Source of the DNA: Pseudomonadota bacterium
GTDB lineage: Bacteria; Pseudomonadota; Gammaproteobacteria; Burkholderiales; Burkholderiaceae_C
DNA: 63,122 bases
Direction of reading: 5' to 3'
Assembly (NCBI GenBank): GCA_021815805.1
Contig: JAKAZQ010000012.1
Location: forward strand, 1 to 63,122
Positions 1 to 7,122 of this stretch are shown in pieces. Made by a program: the position numbers and the translations under genes. The notes beneath the pieces were generated by a model. It searched no databases. It had not been told where the DNA came from and saw only the letters and a program-made list of their open reading frames with translations. Within the stretch, counting starts at the first letter, position 1. Each line of letters begins with the position of its first letter.

Positions 1-1284
1 GCGCAGGCGCTGCCAGGCGGCGCGGGCGCCGGCTGGCGCCGGCGCGGGCGGCGCCGCCGCCGGCGCTTGCGCCAGCAGCAATGCGGCGACGGCGCCGAAC
101 GACAGCCACAGCCCGGCTTGCGTGATCGCCCACGGATCCCAGGCCAGCACGGCACACAGCGCCAGCCCGAGCACCTCGGGCCAGCCCAGGCGACGCGCGC
201 ACAGGCGCGCCGACACGGCCACGCCGAGCATGAGCAGCGCGCGCTGCGCCGGCACCCCCAGGCCGGCGGCGGCGCCGTAGGCCAGTGCCGCCAGCAGACG
301 CGCCACGCCGACCGGCAGCACCACCGGCAGCCGCAACGAAAGCGCCGTGCCGCGCCAGCGCAGGCGCCGCCACAGCGCGCCGCACAACCAGCCGGCCAGC
401 CACGCCTGCATGGTGATGTGCAGGCCCGAGATGGCCATCAGGTGGGCCACGCCGGTGGCTCGGTAGATGCGCCATTCGTCGGCGTCGGGGGCCGCCTGGT
501 CGCCCAGCGCGAGCGCCGCCAGCGTGCCGCTGCGCGCGTCCCCGCCGAGTGCCGTGCGGATGCGCAGGCGCAGGCGCTCGCGCAGGGCCTGCACACGCTG
601 CCAGGGCGACGCGCGATCGGCGTGCCGCCAGCGCGCCGGCGCGCCCAGCCCGCGCGCGCGGCTGACGCTTGCGGTGGCGCCGAGGCCCTGCCGGAGCAGC
701 CAGAGTTCGCTGTCGAACCCGGCCGGGTTGGACAGTCCATGGGGCGCGCGCAGGCGCAGCGGCAGGATCCAGGCCTGGCCCGCGCGCAGGCGCGGCGGCG
801 CGACGCCGCGCGGCGCCGCCCACGACACCAGCAGGCGCGACGGCAGGCCGTGGCGCGGCCGCAGCGGCGCGAACACGAAGCGTGTGCCCGAGGCGCCGAG
901 CGCCGGCAGGCCCTGCACGACCCCGGCGACGCGCATCGGCGCGCCCGCCAGCGCGGGATCGAGCCTGTCGCGCAGGCGCGGCACGGCACGCCAGCCGGCG
1001 CATGCGAACGCCAGTTCGGCCAGCGCGCAGGCGCCGAGCAGGCCGCGCGTGCGGCGCAGGCGCCGGCTTCCCGCGGGCAACTGCGCGCGTACCGCGACGA
1101 GCAGCAGCACGGCCAGCAGCGCCGGCAAGGCCATGAGGGCGTAGCAGGCCTGCGGCCACAGCCAGGCCTGGCGCATGTGCAGCCAGCATCCCACGAGCAT
1201 CGCGGCGGCCGGCAGCATGGCGTGGACGGATGGATTTGCGCGATTTTCCGCGCGCTTGCCGACCCGGTGGCGCTGCAGGGCCAT
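1..1284 (-). CDS. comEC: ComEC/Rec2 competence protein, 5' part only
   Basis: Inner-membrane channel protein that in naturally transformable bacteria carries single-stranded DNA into the cytoplasm. The minus frame is open from an ATG at 1284 to the window edge (428 codons), so the C-terminal part, normally with the metallo-beta-lactamase-like domain, lies outside. The N-terminus has hydrophobic segments, followed by an OB-fold-like region, and around residues 275-290 the family hallmark ATGVAHLMAISGLHI, which opens the Competence domain. After it come Ala/Leu-rich membrane segments. An internal ATG at 1218 could also be the start. No clear ribosome-binding site is seen. Confidence 0.9.
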   Translation of the reverse strand, partial: MALQRHRVGKRAENRANPSVHAMLPAAAMLVGCWLHMRQAWLWPQACYALMALPALLAVLLLVAVRAQLPAGSRRLRRTRGLLGACALAELAFACAGWRAVPRLRDRLDPALAGAPMRVAGVVQGLPALGASGTRFVFAPLRPRHGLPSRLLVSWAAPRGVAPPRLRAGQAWILPLRLRAPHGLSNPAGFDSELWLLRQGLGATASVSRARGLGAPARWRHADRASPWQRVQALRERLRLRIRTALGGDARSGTLAALALGDQAAPDADEWRIYRATGVAHLMAISGLHITMQAWLAGWLCGALWRRLRWRGTALSLRLPVVLPVGVARLLAALAYGAAAGLGVPAQRALLMLGVAVSARLCARRLGWPEVLGLALCAVLAWDPWAITQAGLWLSFGAVAALLLAQAPAAAPPAPAPAGARAAWQRLR

Positions 1285-1322
1285 GTCGTTGCCATGGCTC
1301 GTATCGCTTCGTTCACGCGTGC

Positions 1323-1382
1323 GGCAGCGCTTTCGGCAGCGCTTTCGGCAGCGCTTTCGGTCGCGTTTGCGGTCGCGCACGT
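1323..1382. repeat. 12-bp tandem repeat upstream of comEC
   Basis: The unit GGCAGCGCTTTC is present three times without change (1323-1358), followed by two degenerate units starting GGTCGCG. It lies between the comEC start and the divergent small gene at 1462, so it probably sits in the comEC 5' region. It also reads openly in several frames, as expected for a 12-bp unit. Confidence 0.8.
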
Positions 1383-1461
1383 CGGCCGGCTGGTTTATGC
1401 TTGCGGGCAGCGTTCGGCCGTGGTGGCGGGCGGCCCGAAACCATCACCAAGCGAGGAGTCC

Positions 1462-1851
1462 ATGTCGCGCAAGCAGCGACAGGCGCCGCCCGAGGGCGGC
1501 GCCGGAGAGACCGGGCGCTCGGCCCCGGCCGACGCTGCACAACGCCTGCTCGCGTGGGCCGACCAGGCGCTGTCCGCGCTGGCCGCGCACGACACCGCCG
1601 CGCTGTCCGACGACGAGCGCTACGCCCGCGGTTTCGCGCTGGGCGAGGCGCTCGGCCGGCGCCTGCGCGGGCGCTGCGCGGGCCATGCCCCGCCGCAGGG
1701 CCTGGGGCTGCTGGTCGGCTTTCTGAGCGCGCCCGGGTCGCCGGAGCGCGAAGCGGCGCGGCGCGCCATGCTCGCCGGGCTGTGCTGGGATCTCGAAACC
1801 ACGCTGTGCGACAGCGCGCGCCAGCCTGCTGCCGTGCAGCCGACGGCCTGA
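1462..1851 (+). CDS. Hypothetical small protein, 129 aa
   Basis: I do not recognise the family. The ATG is preceded by GCGAGGAGTCC, a good ribosome-binding site 6-7 nt away, the main reason to believe this start over the much longer open frame upstream, which is the comEC shadow. The first 25 residues are polar and probably disordered; residues about 25-65 form an Ala/Leu-rich helical stretch with conserved-looking DDERYARGFALGEALGRRLR; the rest looks helical and ends in a short flexible tail. No signal peptide or membrane segment. A TATGCT -10-like box lies at 1396-1401. It is followed convergently by the regulator at 1865. Confidence 0.6.
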   Translation: MSRKQRQAPPEGGAGETGRSAPADAAQRLLAWADQALSALAAHDTAALSDDERYARGFALGEALGRRLRGRCAGHAPPQGLGLLVGFLSAPGSPEREAARRAMLAGLCWDLETTLCDSARQPAAVQPTA

Positions 1852-1864
1852 AGCCCGCGCCGCA

Positions 1865-2257
1865 TCAACCTTCGGCCAACTCGCCCGTCTTCCGGCGCGC
1901 CAGATGGCCGTAGATTTCCTCGTTGTAGCGACGCGTCGACTCGAGCGAGTCCAGCAGGTCGCGCTGCTGACTCGGGGTGAGTCCGGCGAAGCGCTCGAGC
2001 AGGTCGGACTGCTGCGGCGTGAGGGTGCGACCGTCCAGGTGCGCGCCGTCCAGCCAATAGCGCGGCAGGTTCAGCGACATCTCGACGTGACGGGCGAACA
2101 CCTCGCCGATGGGCTTTTCCCCGCTGAGGCAACGGGAAAGATATCCCGTCTGGCGATCCAGGGTCTGCGCAAGCAGCGCCTGCCCTCCCCTTCCGGCGAA
2201 GTGCTCCTCGCGGATCTGTCGCAAACGGTCCCGACGAATCTTACGCAAATCTTTCAT
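1865..2257 (-). CDS. cI/Cro-like helix-turn-helix transcriptional regulator, 130 aa
   Basis: The basic N-terminus leads into a lambda-repressor-type helix-turn-helix at about residues 24-60 (GGQALLAQTLDRQTGYLSRC, then a loop containing SGEKPIG), with a short helical C-terminal segment that could dimerise. It resembles small phage-type regulators found singly in betaproteobacterial chromosomes. No partner gene adjoins it: a small unknown gene is convergent and a metallophosphoesterase is divergent. There is no ribosome-binding site; a -10 box sits 6 nt before the ATG with an inverted repeat in the promoter spacer, so autoregulation of a leaderless transcript is likely. The target genes are unknown. 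Confidence 0.75.
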   Translation of the reverse strand: MKDLRKIRRDRLRQIREEHFAGRGGQALLAQTLDRQTGYLSRCLSGEKPIGEVFARHVEMSLNLPRYWLDGAHLDGRTLTPQQSDLLERFAGLTPSQQRDLLDSLESTRRYNEEIYGHLARRKTGELAEG

Positions 2258-2263
2258 GTTGTA

Positions 2264-2292
2264 ATCCTATGGGGGGTATTCCCCAGGATCAA
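2264..2292 (-). promoter_or_regulatory. Promoter with operator-like inverted repeat for the cI-like regulator
   Basis: Read on the minus strand: -35 TTGATC (2287-2292), a 17-bp spacer, and -10 TAGGAT (2264-2269). The spacer contains the inverted repeat TGGGG-N6-CCCCA (2270-2285). Only 6 nt separate the -10 box from the ATG at 2257, so transcription should begin at the start codon itself. A dimeric repressor bound in the spacer would block RNA polymerase. Confidence 0.6.
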
Positions 2293-2412
2293 TGCCCTTA
2301 CGGTGAAGATGGTTTTTAACCTCGACCCGCCGCGTCGCCTGCGCGCAGCGCCGCGCGGCGCCTTGATCCGCGCCGCCGCGCCCGGGCGCGCGCCTGCCGA
2401 CGGCCGCGCCCC

Positions 2413-3183
2413 ATGACAGCGTCGCTGCCCGATCTGCGCCTGGCCGTGGTGTCGGATATCCACGGCAACCTGCCGGCGCTGCGCGCCGTGGCCGACGACA
2501 TCGCGCGTCGCGGCTGCGAACAGGTGCTGGACTGCGGCGACCTGCTCAGCGGCCCGTTGTGGCCGGCCGAGACCTGCGCCTGGCTGCGCGCGCGGGCCTG
2601 GCCGACGGTGGCGGGCAACCATGAGCGCCAGTTGCTGGCGTGCGCACGGCAACCCGGCGAGCGCGCGGACATGCTGGCCTACCACGCGCTCGACGCGCCC
2701 GCCCTGGCCTGGCTGGCTGCGCTGCCGCGGCAGTTGCGCCCGCACCCCGACGTGCTGATGATCCACGGGCGCCCGGACAGCGACATCGAGTACCTTCTGG
2801 AAAGCGTCGGCGCCGACGCCGGCGCGCAAGGCGTGCGCATGGCCAGCGACAGCGAACTGCGCGAGCGCCTGCGCTGCCTGCCCGCAACACCCTCGCTGCT
2901 GCTGTGCGGGCACAGTCACCAGGCGCGCGTGGTCGGCGTCGCGGACACCCTGCTGGTCAACCCGGGAAGCGTCGGCCTGCCCGCCTTCGACGACGAGCAC
3001 GGCGGCCACCACTGCATCGAAAGCGGCAGTCCGCACGCGCGCTATGCGCTGTGCGAGCGACGCGGCGGGCGCTGGAGCGCCGCGCTGGTCGCCGTCGACT
3101 ACGACTGGGAACAAGCCGCCGCGCGGGCGGCGGCGGCCGACATGCCGGACTGGGCGCGCTGGCTGCGCAGCGGCAGGAACTGA
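2413..3183 (+). CDS. Metallophosphoesterase family protein (YfcE-like), 256 aa
   Basis: Calcineurin-like phosphoesterase fold with two-metal site motifs in the usual order: SDIHGN at residues 14-19, DCGD around 40-43, AGNHE at 67-71, MIHGRP near 116 and a CGHSH motif near 165. The substrate cannot be read from sequence; relatives are phosphodiesterases or nucleotide phosphatases in the cytoplasm. It is followed at 17 nt by the convergent NUDIX gene. The ATG has no obvious ribosome-binding site (GCGCCCC precedes it), so the start is less certain than the frame. Confidence 0.85.
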   Translation: MTASLPDLRLAVVSDIHGNLPALRAVADDIARRGCEQVLDCGDLLSGPLWPAETCAWLRARAWPTVAGNHERQLLACARQPGERADMLAYHALDAPALAWLAALPRQLRPHPDVLMIHGRPDSDIEYLLESVGADAGAQGVRMASDSELRERLRCLPATPSLLLCGHSHQARVVGVADTLLVNPGSVGLPAFDDEHGGHHCIESGSPHARYALCERRGGRWSAALVAVDYDWEQAAARAAAADMPDWARWLRSGRN

Positions 3184-3199
3184 CGCGCGCCGCGCGGAC

Positions 3200-3784
3200 T
3201 CAGGCGACCGCCTGCCAGGGCACCTGCCAGGTGCCGCTGAGCAGCTTTTCCAGCCAGAACACCCCGATCACGGTCTTCACGTCGGTGATGGCGCCGCTGC
3301 GCACCCGCTCCAGCAGGTCGTGCGGCTCGGCCTCGAACACCTCCAGGAACTCGTGTTCGTCGAGTTCGCGCTGTCCCGCCTCGAGGCCGCGGGCGAACGC
3401 CAGGTGGATGATCTCGTCGGAGTACGAAATGGCGTTGTTGATGCTGCCGATGTAGGCCCACTCGCGCGCCCGGAATCCGGTCTCCTCGCGCAGTTCGCGC
3501 GCCGCGCAGGCCAGCCAGGCCTCGCCGGCGTCGAGCTTGCCGGCCGGGAACTCGGTCATCACGCGGCGCATCGGGGTGCGCCACTGGCGCTCCATGAGCA
3601 CGCGCCCGTTGTCGAGCAGCGGGATCACCATCACCGCGCCGGAGTGCTTGATGTACTCGCGCACGGCCTGCGCGCCATCGGGCAGGCGCACCGTGTCGCG
3701 CCACACGCGCAGGAAGCGCCCCTCGAACACGCCCTGCGTGTCCAGCGGAGTTTCGCGCAGGTGATCGTCGGCGGCGTCGCTCAT
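3200..3784 (-). CDS. nudF: NUDIX hydrolase, ADP-ribose pyrophosphatase type
   Basis: Predicted to cleave ADP-ribose and related nucleoside diphosphate sugars to AMP plus sugar phosphate. The complete Nudix box G-x5-E-x7-RELREE-x-G runs from about residue 82 to 104 (GKLDAGE then ARELREETGF), preceded by EFPAG as in ADP-ribose pyrophosphatases. The 194-residue length fits the family. I chose the ATG at 3784; a TTG five codons earlier (3799) is possible. It follows the DUF2818 gene by 19 nt, at the tail of the complex I operon, an arrangement familiar from Burkholderiales. Confidence 0.88.
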   Translation of the reverse strand: MSDAADDHLRETPLDTQGVFEGRFLRVWRDTVRLPDGAQAVREYIKHSGAVMVIPLLDNGRVLMERQWRTPMRRVMTEFPAGKLDAGEAWLACAARELREETGFRAREWAYIGSINNAISYSDEIIHLAFARGLEAGQRELDEHEFLEVFEAEPHDLLERVRSGAITDVKTVIGVFWLEKLLSGTWQVPWQAVA

Positions 3785-3803
3785 GGCCGTATCCGGCAAA
3801 GGC

Positions 3804-4103
3804 TCAGGCGGGTCGCCGCACCAGGTAGCGCAGCACGAACCCGGGGAACGCCAGCACGAGGAACATGGACAGCGACACCGCGTAGAACTCCCAGTGCTGG
3901 GGGTAGATCTGCCCGAGCCGCTGCTCCACGGCCAGCGACAGGCCGCCCACGACGAAATACAGCAGCAGCAGCTCGAACACGCGCATCCACCAGGGCTTCA
4001 CGCGCTTCAGCGGCACGACCAGGAAGGTGCGATCCGAGAAGAACGGCGCGTTCGCGCCGAGCAGCGACAGCACCAGCACCAGCCAGACGGCGGAAGATTG
4101 CAT
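3804..4103 (-). CDS. DUF2818 family membrane protein, 99 aa
   Basis: Small protein with three hydrophobic segments (about residues 5-20, 44-60 and 72-92), consistent with an inner-membrane protein. It matches the DUF2818 family, which in betaproteobacteria almost always follows nuoN, so a link to complex I assembly or stability is plausible but unproven. It begins 30 nt after nuoN and ends 19 nt before the NUDIX gene, and is probably cotranscribed with both. Confidence 0.85.
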   Translation of the reverse strand: MQSSAVWLVLVLSLLGANAPFFSDRTFLVVPLKRVKPWWMRVFELLLLYFVVGGLSLAVEQRLGQIYPQHWEFYAVSLSMFLVLAFPGFVLRYLVRRPA

Positions 4104-4133
4104 GAAAGGAAACCCTGCAGCGGATGCCGCGCG

Positions 4134-5594
4134 TCAGCGCAGCGTGTTGGTGATGGCCTGGTAGCACAGGGTCATCAGGCCACCCGGCACGATGCCCAGC
4201 AACAGCACGGCGAGGCCGTTGACCGACATCAGCGCCCAGGCGGAGCCGGAGGCCTGCACCTTGTGCTCGCGCGTCGGCGCGTCGAAGTACATGAGCTTCA
4301 CCAGGCGCAGGTAGTAGAAGGCGCCCACCACCGACACCAGCACCGCGAACACCACCAGCCCGATGCGGCCGGTGGCCAGCAGCGCCTGCAGCACGACGAA
4401 CTTGGCGTAGAACCCGGCGAACGGCGGCACGCCGGCGAGCGAGAACATGAGGAAGGTCATGATCCCGGCGAGCCAGGGATGCGATTTGCCCAGGCCGGCG
4501 AAATCACGCAGTTCCTCGGCCTCGAAGCCTTCGTGCGCGAGGAACATGATGATGCCGAACGTGCCCAGGGTGCTGAGCACGTACACGATCATGTAGAACA
4601 CCGCGGCGCCATAGGCCTGCGACGATGACATGCCGTTGCCGTTGACCATGCCCGACATCAGGCCGAGCAGCACGAAGCCGATCTGCGCGATGGTCGAGTA
4701 CGCCAGCATGCGCTTCAGGTTGGTCTGCGCGATGGCCGCGAAATTGCCCACCAGCAGCGACAGCACGGCGAGCACCATGAGCATCTGCTGCCAGTCCACG
4801 GCGAGCGGGAACAGCCCGAGCACCAGCAGACGGATGGCCATCGCGAACGCGGCCAGCTTGGGCGCCGCGGCCACCAGCGTGACCACCACGGTGGGCGCGC
4901 CCTGGTAGACATCGGGAATCCACATGTGAAACGGCGCGGCACCGAACTTGAAGGCCACGCCGGCGACGATGAACACGACGCCGAGGTCGAGCGCCGCGCG
5001 GTTCAGCGGCTGGCTGGCGATGGAGTGGTACACCACGCCCAGGTCCAGCGAGCCGGTGGAGCCGTAGATCATGCTCATGCCGTACAGCAGGAAGCCCGAA
5101 GCCAGCGCACCCAGCACGAAGTACTTCATCGCGGCCTCGGTGGCCACCGCGGAGTCGCGCCGCAGCGCGACCAGCGCGTACAGCGACAGCGACATGAGCT
5201 CCAGGCCCAGGTACACCATGAGCAGGTTGTTGGCCGAGATCATGATGAACTGGCCGAGCAGCGAGAACAGCGCCAGCGAGAACAGTTCGCCGCCCCACAT
5301 GCCGCGATCCATCGCGTAGCGCTTGCCGTAGACCAGCGAGAACAGCGTGGCCACCGCGGCGAACAGCTTGAGCAGGTTGCCCATCGGGTCGTACGACACC
5401 ATGCGCTGCATGGCGAAGTCGCGGCTGCCCCCGACATAGAACGAAGCCGTGAGCACGGCCAACCCGACCAGCGTGAGCACGCTGAGGGCGTAGGCGGCGC
5501 GGTGCTGGGGGTCGCGGAAAAAGATGTCGACGAGCATGACCACGCAGGCCATGACCAGCAGGAAAATCTCGGGATAGACCGCAATCCAGTTCAT
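4134..5594 (-). CDS. nuoN: NADH-quinone oxidoreductase subunit N
   Basis: Antiporter-like membrane subunit of complex I forming one proton channel. The 486 residues hold about 14 transmembrane helices. Expected charged residues are visible: the Glu in YLGLELMSLSLYAL, the Lys in AAMKYFVLG, the Lys in FKFGAAPFHMWIPDVYQGAP and the Lys in NLKRMLAYSTIAQIGF. Length and motifs are complete. It starts 15 nt after nuoM. Confidence 0.97.
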   Translation of the reverse strand: MNWIAVYPEIFLLVMACVVMLVDIFFRDPQHRAAYALSVLTLVGLAVLTASFYVGGSRDFAMQRMVSYDPMGNLLKLFAAVATLFSLVYGKRYAMDRGMWGGELFSLALFSLLGQFIMISANNLLMVYLGLELMSLSLYALVALRRDSAVATEAAMKYFVLGALASGFLLYGMSMIYGSTGSLDLGVVYHSIASQPLNRAALDLGVVFIVAGVAFKFGAAPFHMWIPDVYQGAPTVVVTLVAAAPKLAAFAMAIRLLVLGLFPLAVDWQQMLMVLAVLSLLVGNFAAIAQTNLKRMLAYSTIAQIGFVLLGLMSGMVNGNGMSSSQAYGAAVFYMIVYVLSTLGTFGIIMFLAHEGFEAEELRDFAGLGKSHPWLAGIMTFLMFSLAGVPPFAGFYAKFVVLQALLATGRIGLVVFAVLVSVVGAFYYLRLVKLMYFDAPTREHKVQASGSAWALMSVNGLAVLLLGIVPGGLMTLCYQAITNTLR

Positions 5595-5609
5595 GATGAG
5601 CTTCGCGCC

Positions 5610-7094
5610 TTACTGCAGTTTCGAGGCCGCCACGTGCTGCAGCAGGTGGGCGACGCTGCTTTGCATCGGATCGGTGAAGAACTTCGGATACAGGCCGAAC
5701 CACAGGGTACCCGCGGCCAGCAGCGCCAGGATGAGGAACTCACGCGCATTGATGTCGGCCAGCGCGGCGACGTGGTCGTTGCGCACCGGCCCGAAGAACA
5801 CCCGCTTGACCATCCACAGCGTGTAGCCGGCGGCCAGCACCAGCGTGGTCGCGGCCAGCAGGCCGAGCCAGAAGTTGCTGCGCACGGCGGCCAGGATGAC
5901 CATCCATTCGCCGACGAAGCCGCTGGTCCCCGGCAGGCCCGCGTTGGCCATCGCGAACAGCACCGCGAAGGCGGCGAAATGGGGCATTTTCGAGGTCACG
6001 CCGCCGTAGTCGGCGATGGCGCGGGTGTGCATGCGGTCGTACAGCACGCCGATGCCCAGGAACATCGCGCCCGACACGAAACCGTGGGAGATCATCTGCA
6101 CCAGCCCGCCCTCGACACCGAGATTGGAGAACAGGAAGAAGCCCAGCGTGACGAAGCCCATGTGCGCGATCGACGAATAGGCGACGAGCTTTTTCATGTC
6201 GGTCTGCACCAGCGCCACGAGACCGATGTAGATCACCGCGATCACCGACAGCGCGATGACCAGCGGCGCCAGTTCGCGGCTCGCATCGGGCACGATCGGC
6301 AGCACGAAGCGCACGAAACCGTAGGCGCCGAGCTTGAGCATGATCGCCGCCAGCACGATCGAGCCGCCGGTGGGCGCCTCGACGTGGGCGTCGGGCAGCC
6401 AGGTGTGCACCGGCCACATCGGGATCTTCACCGCGAAGGCCGCGAAAAAGGCGACGAACAGCAGGATCTGCGCGGTGCGCGACAGCGGCACCGTGTACCA
6501 GTCGATGATGTTGAAGCTGCCGCCGGACTGACTGTACAGGTACAGCAGCGCGACCAGCATGAGCAGCGAGCCGAGCAGCGTGTAGAGAAAGAACTTGAAG
6601 GCCGCGTAGACGCGCCGCGGGCCGCCCCAGATGCCGATGATCAGGTACATCGGGATCAGCGTGGCCTCGAAGAACACGTAGAACAGCATGGCATCGACGG
6701 CGCAGAACACCCCGACCATCAGCCCCGAGAGAATCAGGAACGACGCCATGTACAGCGCCACGCGCTCGGTGATCACCTCCCAGCCGGCGATCACCGTGAT
6801 CACCGTGATGAACGCGGTGAGCGGCACGAACCACAGCGAGATGCCGTCGACGCCGAGCAGGTACTGGATGTTGAACGGCTCGATCCACGGCGCGCGCTCG
6901 ACGAACTGCATGCCGGCCTGGGTCGGGTCGAAGCCCGTGATCAGCGGCACGGTGACCAGCAGCGAGACGACGGCGCCGATCAACGCCAGCCAGCGCATCG
7001 CCGGGGCGTTGTTGTCGCGCCCGAGCAGCAGGATCAGGATCCCGAAGGCGATGGGCGTCCAGATGGACAGGCTCAGCAAGGGTAGCGAGTGCAT
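5610..7094 (-). CDS. nuoM: NADH-quinone oxidoreductase subunit M
   Basis: Second antiporter-like proton-channel subunit of complex I, 494 residues and about 14 membrane helices. Diagnostic segments are FFEATLIPMYLIIGIWGG with the channel Glu, VHTWLPDAHVEAPTGGSI, the Lys in IMLKLGAYG, and MKKLVAYSSIAHMGFVTLG. No irregularity. It lies 28 nt after nuoL and 15 nt before nuoN in the operon. Confidence 0.97.
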   Translation of the reverse strand: MHSLPLLSLSIWTPIAFGILILLLGRDNNAPAMRWLALIGAVVSLLVTVPLITGFDPTQAGMQFVERAPWIEPFNIQYLLGVDGISLWFVPLTAFITVITVIAGWEVITERVALYMASFLILSGLMVGVFCAVDAMLFYVFFEATLIPMYLIIGIWGGPRRVYAAFKFFLYTLLGSLLMLVALLYLYSQSGGSFNIIDWYTVPLSRTAQILLFVAFFAAFAVKIPMWPVHTWLPDAHVEAPTGGSIVLAAIMLKLGAYGFVRFVLPIVPDASRELAPLVIALSVIAVIYIGLVALVQTDMKKLVAYSSIAHMGFVTLGFFLFSNLGVEGGLVQMISHGFVSGAMFLGIGVLYDRMHTRAIADYGGVTSKMPHFAAFAVLFAMANAGLPGTSGFVGEWMVILAAVRSNFWLGLLAATTLVLAAGYTLWMVKRVFFGPVRNDHVAALADINAREFLILALLAAGTLWFGLYPKFFTDPMQSSVAHLLQHVAASKLQ

Positions 7095-7122
7095 AGGTTA
7101 TCGGTAAGCCGCAGGCCCTGGA

